Under the pieces are notes generated by a model, which did not search any database, was not told the origin of the DNA, and saw only the letters and a program-made list of their open reading frames with translations. From Methylococcus capsulatus str. Texas = ATCC 19069 (GTDB lineage: Bacteria; Pseudomonadota; Gammaproteobacteria; Methylococcales; Methylococcaceae): DNA of 64,000 bases. Below, in pieces: positions 43,966-51,750 of this stretch. The number at the start of each line of letters is the position of its first letter. Positions within the stretch are counted from its first letter, which is position 1. A program made the translations under genes and the position numbers. Location: positions 7,501-71,500 of the forward strand of contig NZ_AUKJ01000022.1 in the NCBI RefSeq assembly GCF_000424685.1, read 5' to 3'.

Positions 43966-45302
43966 GACCGCATCAGCGCTTCGATCTCGGCGACCGTCTT
44001 GGGCACGCCGGAAGTCAGTATCTCACAACCCGCTTCGGTCACCAGGACATCGTCCTCGATGCGGATGCCGATGCCCCGGAACCGCGGATCAGCCTCCTTG
44101 CAATCCTCCGGCACATAGAGCCCCGGCTCGACGGTGAGCACCATCCCTGGCTCCAGCCTGCGCCAGTGGCCGCCGGCCTTGTAGTCGCCCACGTCGTGGA
44201 CGTCCATTCCCAGCCAGTGGCCGGTGCGGTGCATGTAGAACTTTTTGTAGGCCTCGCTCTTGATGAGCCTGGCCGGCTTGCCTTCGAGCAACCCCAGGTC
44301 GACGAGCCCTTTCGTCAACACTCGCACCGCGGCATCGTGGGGATCGTTCCAGCGCCTGCCTGGCCTGACTTCTGCTATCGCCGCCAGCTGCGCTTCCAGC
44401 ACCAGTTGGTACAGGGCGCGCTGGGCTTCGCTGAAGTGACCGTTGACCGGGAAGGTGCGGGTGATGTCGGCGGCGTAATGGTCGTGCTCGGCGCCGGCGT
44501 CGATCAGCAGCAGATCGCCATCGCGCAGCACCGCGTCGTTGGCGGTGTAGTGCAGCGTGCAGGCATTGTTGCCGCCGGCGACGATGCAGGGATAGGCGGG
44601 TGAGCGCATGCCGTGGCGGGTGAATTCGTGCAGGATTTCCGCCTCGATCTCGTATTCGTACATGCCGGGGCGGCAAACCCGCATGGCCCGTTTGTGTGCC
44701 TCGGCGGACACTTCGGCGGCCCGCCGCATCAGGGCAATCTCATGCTCAGACTTGAACAGCCGCTGCTCGTGCAGGAGCTTGTCGAGGGAGACGAACCGTT
44801 CCGGCACGCCGACGCCGCTGCGCGCCCGGCTGCGGATGTTGTTGATCGCCCGCATCACCTGGGCGTCGAATTCGGACTGACGCCCGATGGGGTAATACAC
44901 GGTTTCGTGGTTTTCCAAAAGGCCGGGCAGCAGCGCATCGAGCTCGGTGATCGGATAGGCCTCATCCGCCCCGAACACCGCGCGGGCACCCTCCAGCCCG
45001 GCGCTGCGCCCCACCCAGACGGCCGTCTTGGCGTCGAATTCACGGCAGAACAGCACGAACTCGCCCTCTTTCCGGCCGGGAATGAACACCGCCAGCGATT
45101 CGGGCTCGGCGAAGCCGGTGAGGTAAGCGAAGTCGCTGTCCTGACGGTAGGGAAACTCCACGTCACGGTTGCGCACCACGGCGGGCGCGCCGGCGATCAG
45201 GGCGACGCTCCGCTTCTTCATGCGATCGAGCAGACGCTGGCGCCGCTGCTGGAATTCGGACAGAGGCAACACGGGCTGTTCAGTGGAGTTGGGGAGAGGC
45301 AT
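43962..45302 (-). CDS. pepP: Xaa-Pro aminopeptidase
   Basis: Manganese-dependent aminopeptidase P, removing N-terminal residues that precede proline. At 446 residues it is close to E. coli PepP (441). The N-terminal domain covers about 1-170; the pita-bread catalytic domain has the metal ligands in LLIDAGAEHDHYAADITRTF (two Asp), HRTGHWLGMDVHDVG (His), LTVEPGLYV (Glu) and GIRIEDDVLVT (Glu). It overlaps ygfB by 23 bp and ubiH by 4 bp, so the three genes are translated as one unit. Confidence 0.95.
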   Translation of the reverse strand: MPLPNSTEQPVLPLSEFQQRRQRLLDRMKKRSVALIAGAPAVVRNRDVEFPYRQDSDFAYLTGFAEPESLAVFIPGRKEGEFVLFCREFDAKTAVWVGRSAGLEGARAVFGADEAYPITELDALLPGLLENHETVYYPIGRQSEFDAQVMRAINNIRSRARSGVGVPERFVSLDKLLHEQRLFKSEHEIALMRRAAEVSAEAHKRAMRVCRPGMYEYEIEAEILHEFTRHGMRSPAYPCIVAGGNNACTLHYTANDAVLRDGDLLLIDAGAEHDHYAADITRTFPVNGHFSEAQRALYQLVLEAQLAAIAEVRPGRRWNDPHDAAVRVLTKGLVDLGLLEGKPARLIKSEAYKKFYMHRTGHWLGMDVHDVGDYKAGGHWRRLEPGMVLTVEPGLYVPEDCKEADPRFRGIGIRIEDDVLVTEAGCEILTSGVPKTVAEIEALMRS

Positions 45303-45849
45303 TCTGCTCGAACTCGCTGCGGACGAGTTGAACCCCCGCGCGGACGAATTCGGTCAGCTCCGCATAGGCCTCCTCGTCGGTTTCATCCGCGTGTTCGGCG
45401 TCGAGACGGGAAAGCTGGAGGATGTCGTCGAGCACCTCGCGGCACTCGCCGGGCCAGTCGCTGCCGCCGAGCTTATAGCCCAGACCGTACAGGAATCCCT
45501 GGCACCATTCCCCCAATGCGCGGGCGCGGTCGGTCATCGGATGGTCATCGTCCGGCAGGTACAGTTCGAAGCTGAAGTCGAAAGCATCCAGTTGCTCGCG
45601 CGTCCGCTTGCAGAGGGTTTCGCAAGACGCCCGCTCGTCCGGAGCCAGTCCCGCCTTGTCTTCACCGAACACGGCGTTCAGCCACTGCCCGCAATCGAGC
45701 CGGCCGTCGACGCACAAAAGGCCCGCCAGCGTGCCGTGGGCTTCGGCGGCACTGGCAGGAACGTGATGATTGAGGAATATCGCCTGGATTTCCTCATAGG
45801 AAGGACTCTCGTGCATGGAGATGACTTGTCGAACTTGCGGATGTTTCAT
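45280..45849 (-). CDS. ygfB: UPF0149/YgfB-family protein
   Basis: A 189-residue YgfB/YecA-like protein with the family features AEAHGTLAGLLCVDGRLDCGQW, FDFSFELYLPDDDHPMTDRARALGEWCQGFLYGLG, and a C terminus ending QLH as in E. coli YgfB. The family is conserved beside pepP and ubiH; the molecular role is not firmly settled. The ATG at 45849 has a GGTGG site 7 bases upstream; a shorter start at 45816 would also fit homology. It diverges from zapA, 95 bp away. Confidence 0.88.
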   Translation of the reverse strand: MKHPQVRQVISMHESPSYEEIQAIFLNHHVPASAAEAHGTLAGLLCVDGRLDCGQWLNAVFGEDKAGLAPDERASCETLCKRTREQLDAFDFSFELYLPDDDHPMTDRARALGEWCQGFLYGLGYKLGGSDWPGECREVLDDILQLSRLDAEHADETDEEAYAELTEFVRAGVQLVRSEFEQNASPQLH

Positions 45850-45944
45850 TATGCTACCACCCCTTGGGACAAAGTCGGTACCCAAGCCCGGACGGCCATC
45901 CCGCAACCTTCAAGATTTCTCCCCAGCTCCAGGAAATACGCGCC

Positions 45945-46238
45945 ATGAGCGAACATCGCCCCATCAAAGTGCAGCTTCTCGGCAAGGAATATCCCATCGG
46001 CTGCGCCGAAGATGAGCAGCACGATCTGCTGATCGCCGCCCGTTTCCTCGACGAGAGAATGCGCAAAATCCGAGAGACCGGCCGGGTGATCGGCACCGAA
46101 CGCATCGCCATCATGGCGGCCTTGAATATTGCCCACGAACTGGTCCAGGCTCAGCAAGAAATCCGGCTGCTGAACCAGAGCCTCGCCAGTCAGCATGCCA
46201 TGGGTTCACTCGGATCGGGCGGCGGCTGGAACGGCTGA
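45945..46238 (+). CDS. zapA: Cell division protein ZapA
   Basis: Z-ring associated protein that cross-links FtsZ filaments. The 97-residue protein shows the ZapA globular head (HRPIKVQLLGKEYPIGCAED, then QHDLLIAARFLDERMRKIRETG and GTERIAIMAALNIAHEL) and a coiled-coil tail (LVQAQQEIRLLNQSL). The ATG at 45945 is chosen, with an AGGA site; the frame upstream is not homologous. It lies upstream of 6S RNA and fau, the conserved gammaproteobacterial order. Confidence 0.92.
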   Translation: MSEHRPIKVQLLGKEYPIGCAEDEQHDLLIAARFLDERMRKIRETGRVIGTERIAIMAALNIAHELVQAQQEIRLLNQSLASQHAMGSLGSGGGWNG

Positions 46239-46296
46239 CCCCGGGAACATGGTTTTTCTAACGTGTCAAGTCTCTCACGTGCGCCATTGGTTCGGG

Positions 46297-46302
46297 TACA
46301 AT
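46297..46302 (+). promoter_or_regulatory. -10 box of 6S RNA
   Basis: TACAAT lies 8 bases before the predicted 5' end of 6S RNA. No good -35 hexamer is seen 17 bp upstream. Confidence 0.5.
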
Positions 46303-46310
46303 GACCGCCA

Positions 46311-46494
46311 GTATTCCCTGTAACGCTCGAAGCATGCTGGGTTACTCTTTGAGCCTAATCTAAAACCCCGGGACTTCCGGGTGTTCGATGTGCGCAAGTC
46401 CGCTCCGAGCGGAAAGCCTGATTCGGCATCCTCTGGTCCCACCTGAACCGTTTGGTTCAAGGGCGAAAGCATGCTACGGCGCAAACGGGGAATA
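46311..46494 (+). ncRNA. ssrS: 6S RNA
   Basis: Global regulator RNA that binds the housekeeping sigma-70 RNA polymerase by mimicking an open promoter. Support is positional and structural: it sits between zapA and fau, the classic ssrS location. Its ends pair (TATTCCC near 46312 with GGGAATA near 46488-46494), and the 3' half contains a hairpin with a GGTTCAAGGG segment at 46454-46463 that resembles the E. coli 6S stretch near its 3' end. Exact ends are estimates within a few bases. Confidence 0.88.
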
Positions 46495-46514
46495 CTCTTT
46501 GCCACCCGCCTTCC

Positions 46515-47117
46515 ATGAACACGCTTGCCGATATCCGGACCCGCATCCGTGAGTGGCGACGTGCCCAGTCTCCTGCCCATGTCCGCCGCACCAGCCTCTT
46601 GATAGCCGGCCGTTGCATCGATGCGGGCTGGCTCGATGGCGCTGCCCGCATAGCAGCCTATTTACCCAATGACGGCGAGGTCGATACGACGGCGCTGTTC
46701 GAATACCTCCGCGAGCGCGGCCGCACCGCGTTCATCCCCCTTCTGCGGAAACACACGCTCTGGTTCGGTCCCTACGTTGGCCCGGCGGCATTGCGTCCCA
46801 ATCGCTATGGCATCCCGGAACCCGCCATCGACGGCCGGATGATCACCGACGCCAGGGAGCTCGATCTCGTGTTCGTGCCCCTGGTGGCATTCGACCCGCG
46901 GGGTCATCGCCTCGGCATGGGCGGCGGTTACTATGACCGAACCTTCGCATTCCGGCTCGCAGAACCTGCGCGTGCCTCCCCTCGCCTGATCGGCCTCGCT
47001 TTCGAAGGCCAGAAGGTCGAACGGCTGGAGGCCCGACCCTGGGACGTCCCGCTCGATACCGCGGTTACCGAAGCGGGCATCTACCACTTCCCCGGCCGTG
47101 GGTCCGCTTCCCCGTGA
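46515..47117 (+). CDS. fau: 5-formyltetrahydrofolate cyclo-ligase
   Basis: ATP-dependent conversion of 5-formyl-THF to 5,10-methenyl-THF, recycling a folate storage form. The 200-residue protein has the family motifs: RRTSLLIAGR near the N terminus, AAYLPNDGEVDT (substrate region), FIPLLRKHTLWFGPY, and the ATP-binding LVAFDPRGHRLGMGGGYYDRT. Homology and spacing to 6S RNA (about 20 bp) favour the ATG at 46515. This gene is ygfA in E. coli and is often co-transcribed with 6S RNA. Confidence 0.94.
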   Translation: MNTLADIRTRIREWRRAQSPAHVRRTSLLIAGRCIDAGWLDGAARIAAYLPNDGEVDTTALFEYLRERGRTAFIPLLRKHTLWFGPYVGPAALRPNRYGIPEPAIDGRMITDARELDLVFVPLVAFDPRGHRLGMGGGYYDRTFAFRLAEPARASPRLIGLAFEGQKVERLEARPWDVPLDTAVTEAGIYHFPGRGSASP

Positions 47118-47205
47118 GCCATGCTGGAAAATTGCCGGAAGGCGGAGTATTTTTGCCTTTGCGGCAGGCCGGTCGATCTTTGCCGGCCGCCATGGAGAGC
47201 CGTTT

Positions 47206-47856
47206 ATGCCCACCCGCCAGAACATCCGCAACAGCTCCTTGCATGGCAGGACGGAACCCCTGGTCCATATCGTCGATGGTCAGCCGGCGGTGCGCGATGC
47301 GCTGAAAGTCCTGGTCGAATCCGAGGGCCTGCCGGCACGCTGCTTCGCCACAGGGAAGGACTTTCTGGATTACTGCACGCCCGATACCCATGGATGCATT
47401 CTGCTGGACCTGCGACTCCCGGAAATCTCTGGCCTGGAACTGCAGAAGACGCTGAGTAACAAAGGGATACGAACTCCAATCATTTTCATCACGGGCGAGG
47501 GTGATGTGCCGGCGCTGGTGGAAGCCTTCCGCAGCGGGGCCTTCGATTTCATCGAAAAACCCTTCGAAAATGCGAACTTCATGAGCCGGCTGCGGGAAGC
47601 CATCGCCCTGGACTTGAAGAGCCGGGAACACCGGCGCCGACAGGCGGAAGCCGCAGCGCAGTACGCCCGACTCAGCAAGCGGGAGAAGCAGGTGCTGCAC
47701 TGCACCGTCAAGGGTTATTCATCCAAGGACACGGCGAAATCTCTCGCCATCAGCCACCGGACCGTCGAAATCTACCGTGCCAACGTGATGCGGAAAATGC
47801 AGGCTGAGACCCTGGCGGACTTGGTGCGAATCGCCCTTCTGCTCGAAACCGACTGA
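47206..47856 (+). CDS. FixJ/NarL-type response regulator (orphan)
   Basis: A 216-residue two-component response regulator: receiver domain (about 15-130) and LuxR-type helix-turn-helix (about 150-212; LSKREKQVLHCTVKGYSSKD then TAKSLAISHRTVEIYRANVM). The phospho-acceptor Asp is in CILLDLRLPEISG, Thr in FITGEGD and Lys in IEKPF. The usual acidic pair after the first strand (VDDD) is VDGQ, so one metal-binding Asp is missing, which may alter phosphorylation. No histidine kinase is adjacent. A GGAG site lies 8 bases before the ATG. It could control the stress-type genes that follow on the minus strand; that link is inference. Confidence 0.85.
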   Translation: MPTRQNIRNSSLHGRTEPLVHIVDGQPAVRDALKVLVESEGLPARCFATGKDFLDYCTPDTHGCILLDLRLPEISGLELQKTLSNKGIRTPIIFITGEGDVPALVEAFRSGAFDFIEKPFENANFMSRLREAIALDLKSREHRRRQAEAAAQYARLSKREKQVLHCTVKGYSSKDTAKSLAISHRTVEIYRANVMRKMQAETLADLVRIALLLETD

Positions 47857-47859
47857 GCC

Positions 47860-48090
47860 TCAATCGGGTGTGGGGATCGATAACCTCTCCTGCATCGCCA
47901 ACACCTCCTTCTCCGCCTCCAACCAGTCTTCCAGTGCACTGCCTCCGACGAAACCGCGCTTTTCGGCACGCAAATACGCCGCTTCCGCGATCAGCGCATG
48001 CAGCATGTCGGGATCGGGCGGCAGAGGCGCGATCTCCGGCTCGTCGCAGGAAACGGGTTTGATGGGTCGCGACAATACGGTTGCTGCCAT
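47860..48090 (-). CDS. DUF2934-family protein
   Basis: A 76-residue protein with a DUF2934 domain: HALIAEAAYLRAEKRGFVGG followed by DWLEAEKEVL, a short helix-turn-helix-like unit of unknown function common in bacteria that live under stress or in plant-associated and methylotrophic groups. The first 30 residues are Pro-rich and probably flexible. A GAGGTG site lies 7 bases before the ATG. The stop lies 3 bases from the stop of the convergent response-regulator gene. Confidence 0.78.
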   Translation of the reverse strand: MAATVLSRPIKPVSCDEPEIAPLPPDPDMLHALIAEAAYLRAEKRGFVGGSALEDWLEAEKEVLAMQERLSIPTPD

Positions 48091-48145
48091 GGTGTCTCAC
48101 CTCTTCATCGGATCAGAAAAAAATTTCCTCCTCGTTTCCTCCTTG

Positions 48146-49324
48146 TCACAGCCTTCCGGCCAGATCTCCGGCCCCCCAGGGGCCCGGCTCCCCGATCAGC
48201 GCACGAGCGGCTTCCACCCGATCCCAGACGTTCCACAGTAGTACGCCGCGCACACGCCCCTGATCCAGGTAGTAGACCACCCCTTTGTGATAGGGCTCGG
48301 ACCAATCTTCCACGGTCTCCAACCTCGAATCCAGTTCCCCTACCGCTTCGTAACCCAGATCGAACAAATCGGAATAAAAGTAGGGAAGATGCCGGTAGGG
48401 GCTTGCCTCCCCGGCCATGTTGCGCCCGGCCAGCCGCCCCATGGTACGGGCATTGTCCTCGTGCTCCACGTGCATCCGGCGCCCAAGCACCGGGCTGAAA
48501 AAAGACGCGGCATCGCCAGCGGCGTACACGTCGGGATGCCCGGCCTGCAGAAAGTCATTGACGACGATGCCCCCCTCTACCGGCAACCCGGCCGCTTCGG
48601 CAAGCCGAGTCTCCGGCTCGATACCGATGCCGGCGACGACGCCGTCTACCACGAGGACTTCTTCACCGGTCTCGCCGAGCGCGAGCCGGAGTCCGTCGCC
48701 CTCCCGAACCAGGCCAGTGACCGTGCGGCCGCTCAGCAGTTCGACGCCCTGGTCCCGGTAATAGCCATCGAGAAACCGGCACAGGTTTCCCGGAAATACC
48801 CGGGCACCGATGCATGCCTCCGGAAAGATCATCACGACGTCCTTGCCGATCGAGGCCAGGGCGGCGGCGATCTCCGACCCGATGAAGCCACCGCCGATGA
48901 CGGCGAACTTCCGTCGCGTCTCGGTCAGCGTCCGCAGCCGGAAGTAATCGTCGACGGTACGGAAGTACAGGATGTCGTCGCCGCCAAACGGAAAACGACG
49001 CGGCCGTCCGCCCGTGGCCAGCAGCAGCTTCTCGAACCGGTAGTTCGTGCCTTCGTCATCGGTGACGGATTTTTCAGCCAAGTCGAGACGGGTCACGGTC
49101 CGCCCCAGGAAAGCGCTGATCCCGCAGGTCTCCGTGCCGTACCATATCTGGTCGAAGGATTTGCCCAGCCAGAGCCCCTTGGACAGGAGCGGGCGCTTAT
49201 AGGGAAGGTGCGGTTCCGAGCCGATGAGGCCGATCGAGCCCTGCGCGTCGATCTCGCGAATACCCCGGATCGCTGCATCCGCCGTCATGCCGCCGCCGAT
49301 GACCAGGTACTTGCAACTGTGCAC
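48146..49324 (-). CDS. FAD-dependent NAD(P)H:rubredoxin/ferredoxin reductase-type oxidoreductase
   Basis: A 392-residue class I pyridine nucleotide-disulfide-type flavoprotein without a redox cysteine pair, like ferredoxin and rubredoxin reductases or AIF-type proteins. An N-terminal FAD Rossmann motif (YLVIGGGMTADAAIRG), NAD-binding Rossmann motif (KFAVIGGGFIGSEIAAAL) and FAD-binding VYAAGDAASFFSP are present. Start is a GTG with an AGGAG site; an upstream codon at 49339 is also open. The redox partner is not in the window. It belongs to a minus-strand group of small stress-type genes. Confidence 0.82.
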   Translation of the reverse strand: MHSCKYLVIGGGMTADAAIRGIREIDAQGSIGLIGSEPHLPYKRPLLSKGLWLGKSFDQIWYGTETCGISAFLGRTVTRLDLAEKSVTDDEGTNYRFEKLLLATGGRPRRFPFGGDDILYFRTVDDYFRLRTLTETRRKFAVIGGGFIGSEIAAALASIGKDVVMIFPEACIGARVFPGNLCRFLDGYYRDQGVELLSGRTVTGLVREGDGLRLALGETGEEVLVVDGVVAGIGIEPETRLAEAAGLPVEGGIVVNDFLQAGHPDVYAAGDAASFFSPVLGRRMHVEHEDNARTMGRLAGRNMAGEASPYRHLPYFYSDLFDLGYEAVGELDSRLETVEDWSEPYHKGVVYYLDQGRVRGVLLWNVWDRVEAARALIGEPGPWGAGDLAGRL

Positions 49325-49357
49325 GATCGCTCTCCTCACTCCACAGTCGAAAAAAAG

Positions 49358-49757
49358 TCAGAGCCACGGTGCAAAAAGTCCGTCCAGACGACCGGGCGAA
49401 GCCGGCGCACGGAGCCTCGGTATCCTGGCCCCATGACCTGCGCTATCGATGCGGCGGCCCGCATGAACGTCCCGCTCCGCCTCCCGCACGCCGACCGCTG
49501 CCACGTCTGCGATCGATCGGGTGATGTGCCGCGATCCCTCCCCCAGCGATACCGACGCACTGCCTTCCTTCGGCTCGAACGACAGGCGTCGCAACCGCAC
49601 CTCGCGTACGACGCCCCCTTCCTCCGCGACAGGCGGCCACATCGTGATCCGCCGCCGGCGGCTTGTCTCCGGGGCTGGTCGTCACCCCCCTGTGCCGACG
49701 GCTGAGTTCCTCGCAGAATCCGACCCAATCGGCAGGAGCGACATGCCGGGTGTTCAT
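49358..49757 (-). pseudogene. Frameshifted DUF5335-like gene
   Basis: An N-terminal piece (MNTRHVAPADWVGFCEELSR from the ATG at 49757) matches the start of DUF5335-type proteins. The matching C-terminal part (VREVRLRRLSFEPKEG, VSLGEGSRHITRSI, IDSAGHGARIPRLRAPA) is in another frame, readable from about 49705 to 49358. A one-base indel between about 49685 and 49705, near a C6 tract (49684-49690), would account for it; a real mutation or a sequencing error are both possible. Function of the family is unknown. Confidence is moderate because recognition rests on memory of the family pattern. Confidence 0.55.
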
Positions 49758-49778
49758 TTCATCGACCGCCCAGAGACG

Positions 49779-50222
49779 TCAATCCACGCAGCGGACCTTC
49801 AGGGCGCTGACCTGGTCGTGCAAACCGTATTCACCGAGGTGATGCACCCTGTGTCCGGCGGTGAAAGTCGCAACCTGGCTGCGATAATTCTCGTCCTTGC
49901 CTCCCCAGCTCCGGATTTCCTGTTCATGGTAAACCGGGCCGGAGGGAACAGCGAAGTTTTCGCTCCCGTACACACTCACCTCCGCCCCCGGGCCGACTTC
50001 CAGACTTTCGATCGCATCGTTCCAGTCTGCACCCTCAAGGTTCTTCAGGCTCGCCATCTCCACTGGTCCGAACACCCGGACTTTGGTCCCCGTATAGTCC
50101 GGCCCCCTGTAAATGTCCACCCAGCAGCCGCCGGAACGGGGTGCCGCCTGGGCGGTGGAGCCCACCAGCAGCCACACGAACGCCACCAGCCCGACAGGCC
50201 CGACCGATGTCGCTTTCTTCAT
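49779..50222 (-). CDS. Secreted beta/gamma-crystallin-domain protein
   Basis: A 147-residue exported protein: signal peptide about 1-26 (ends STAQA), then a beta/gamma-crystallin-like fold. The YRGPDYTG, DWNDAIESLEVGPGAEVSVY, ENF and VSALKVRC segments fit two Greek-key motifs that in microbial relatives bind Ca2+ through an N/D-N/D-x-S/T-S pattern; here it is poorly conserved. A strong AAGGAGG site precedes the ATG. It is part of the minus-strand stress-type cluster. Ligand and role are unknown. Confidence 0.75.
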   Translation of the reverse strand: MKKATSVGPVGLVAFVWLLVGSTAQAAPRSGGCWVDIYRGPDYTGTKVRVFGPVEMASLKNLEGADWNDAIESLEVGPGAEVSVYGSENFAVPSGPVYHEQEIRSWGGKDENYRSQVATFTAGHRVHHLGEYGLHDQVSALKVRCVD

Positions 50223-50258
50223 ATGTCCTCCTTGCCGCCGGACAGCCGGCCGGCTCCG

Positions 50259-50765
50259 TCAGGGAAATGCCGGAATCGTCGGCTCGGTGCCCTCAAATTC
50301 GGCTTCCGGATGATGTTTTTGCACCCGTTGATGAATCTCTTCCACCCGCTCGCGCGGCACGTCCACCATCAGCAGGAGTTCGCCTTTTTCGACCGCGCTT
50401 TGATAATTCTTGAGCCGGGAATTCTCCACGTCCAGCCCTATCATGCCGGCCAGCCAGGAGCCGATGCCGGCTCCCGCCAAGGCGATGGCCAGCACCGCAC
50501 CACCTCCGAGTACCATGCCGGTCGGCAGAGCGACCGCCACCAGACCCGCCATGGTGCCGGTGATGCCTCCGATGGCCAGACCGCGCTCCATCGCCGGAAT
50601 GAAATCGCTCTTTTGAAACAGGGACGCCTCGGGAAGATCGCCCAATGGCGTTCCCACCTTGGCCAGGATATGAATGTGCCGCTCCTCGACCCGCGCCAGC
50701 AGCAGTTCGTCGACGATCGCATGGGCCAGCTCGATGGAAGGGACCAGGAAATAGATGCGCTTCAT
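50259..50765 (-). CDS. DUF1269-family membrane protein
   Basis: A 168-residue protein of the DUF1269 family. The N-terminal alpha/beta domain (RIYFLVPSIELAHAIVDELL to HILAKVGTPL) is followed by two hydrophobic Gly-rich helices (about 68-112, GITGTMAGLVAVALPTGMVL) and an amphipathic C-terminal segment (ENSRLKNYQSAVEKGELLLMVDVP). Family members are predicted membrane-associated and often lie near stress genes. The ATG at 50765 is chosen over the adjoining GTG at 50771. It begins 2 bases beyond the end of the broken fae-like gene, so both are probably on one transcript. Confidence 0.8.
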   Translation of the reverse strand: MKRIYFLVPSIELAHAIVDELLLARVEERHIHILAKVGTPLGDLPEASLFQKSDFIPAMERGLAIGGITGTMAGLVAVALPTGMVLGGGAVLAIALAGAGIGSWLAGMIGLDVENSRLKNYQSAVEKGELLLMVDVPRERVEEIHQRVQKHHPEAEFEGTEPTIPAFP

Positions 50766-50767
50766 CG

Positions 50768-51140
50768 TCACTCTCGTCGGTCATGGGGTACGGGGGGTTG
50801 GTGAACGACCTCTTCCTGCGCCATGACCTCCTCGACGCCCGGCTTGCCTTCCACCGCCTTGGCGACATCGCGCTCCGCCGGCTCGAAACCGGGTCGCCTG
50901 CTTTTCGCTCTCGATTTCCACCTCGTTGAACATCACCGTGGCCGGCTTCGCCATGAGGTCGGGCGCAACCAGCGCCCGCAGGGCGTTGTCGCCGCGCTTC
51001 CGATGGGTGAGGGGGATACGGAATGCCCGCTCCGCATCACTCCCGCGGCGTTCCATGATGATATCGATGTGCGCCAGTTCGTTGCCTTCGCCGGCGAGGG
51101 CCTCGCCCCTCAGAACCCGATCGATCGCCAAACCGTTCAT
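50768..51140 (-). pseudogene. Frameshifted, shortened formaldehyde-activating-enzyme homologue
   Basis: The frame starting at 51140 (MNGLAIDRVLRGEALAGEGN, then ELAHIDIIMERRGS and PATVMFNEVEIESEKQ) matches the N-terminal half of Fae, which condenses formaldehyde with tetrahydromethanopterin; the catalytic His is in NELAHID. At about 50909 the reading changes frame: the +1 frame continues as EPAERDVAKAVEGKPGVEEV and ends at 50768. Even when repaired the product is about 124 residues against about 170 for Fae, lacking the second half. An AGGAGA site precedes the ATG. It may be a Fae-like paralogue disrupted by a one-base indel or by a sequencing error. Confidence 0.72.
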
Positions 51141-51260
51141 CTTCGGATTCTCCTGTATGTCTGCCGGGGGACGAACCACGGGTCCCACGAACGGCGGGGT
51201 CAGCCGTCCGTCCTCTTCGAGTCTTCTAATCCCGACACCATCGAGACGCCAATACGAACT

Positions 51261-51283
51261 GCTACCTAAGTAGATCTACGTAG
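51261..51283. promoter_or_regulatory. Palindromic operator candidate
   Basis: In the 229-bp gap between the fae-like gene (minus) and the SMR gene (plus) there is a dense palindrome. CTAC-N4-GTAG (51262-51273) overlaps GTAGATCTAC (51270-51279), which overlaps CTACGTAG (51276-51283). It lies 121 bases upstream of the fae-like start. Such half-sites resemble binding sites of LuxR-type response regulators; linkage to the regulator at 47.2 kb is inference. Confidence 0.45.
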
Positions 51284-51369
51284 ACTATGGCGGCACTATG
51301 GGAATCCACTGACCCACCACGGCAAGCGCGGTATCATTGCCGCCTTTCTCACCTGCCGTGCAAACAGCC

Positions 51370-51702
51370 ATGCCCTGGATCCATCTGATGATTGCGATAA
51401 TCGGGGAGGTCGTGGGCACCTCGGCGCTGAAGTCCACGGAAGGCTTCAGCCGGTTCTGGCCTTCGGTGACCGTCATCGCGGCGTATGCGGTCGCCTTCTA
51501 TTTCCTCTCGCTCACCGTCGACAAGATTCCGGTGGGTATCTCCTATGCGATCTGGTCGGCACTGGGCATCGTGCTGGTCTCGCTCATCGCCTGGATTCTC
51601 CACGGCCAGGCGCTGGACCGCCCCGCCATCGCCGGCATGGGACTCATCATCGCCGGCGTCCTGGTCTGCACGCTGTGGTCGAAGTCGGCCAGCCACGGAT
51701 GA
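51370..51702 (+). CDS. SMR-family multidrug/quaternary ammonium exporter
   Basis: A 110-residue four-helix small multidrug resistance transporter, resembling EmrE. The catalytic Glu is in HLMIAIIGEVVGTSALKSTEG (residue 13 or so), and the typical WPS, IPVGISYAIWSALGIVLVSLI and LIIAGVLV segments follow. Exports cationic compounds in exchange for protons. The ATG at 51370 gives the EmrE-like length; the longer open frame from 51337 adds 11 residues. It is oriented away from the fae-like cluster. Confidence 0.9.
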   Translation: MPWIHLMIAIIGEVVGTSALKSTEGFSRFWPSVTVIAAYAVAFYFLSLTVDKIPVGISYAIWSALGIVLVSLIAWILHGQALDRPAIAGMGLIIAGVLVCTLWSKSASHG

Positions 51703-51750
51703 GCGCCGGCGAGCGGCGCACCGAAACCGCTGGCGTATTCGCGCACGGAG

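Noticed and set aside
51189-51369. SMR gene starting at 51337
   Set aside because: EmrE-type proteins begin directly with the first helix; the ATG at 51370 gives the expected 110 residues.
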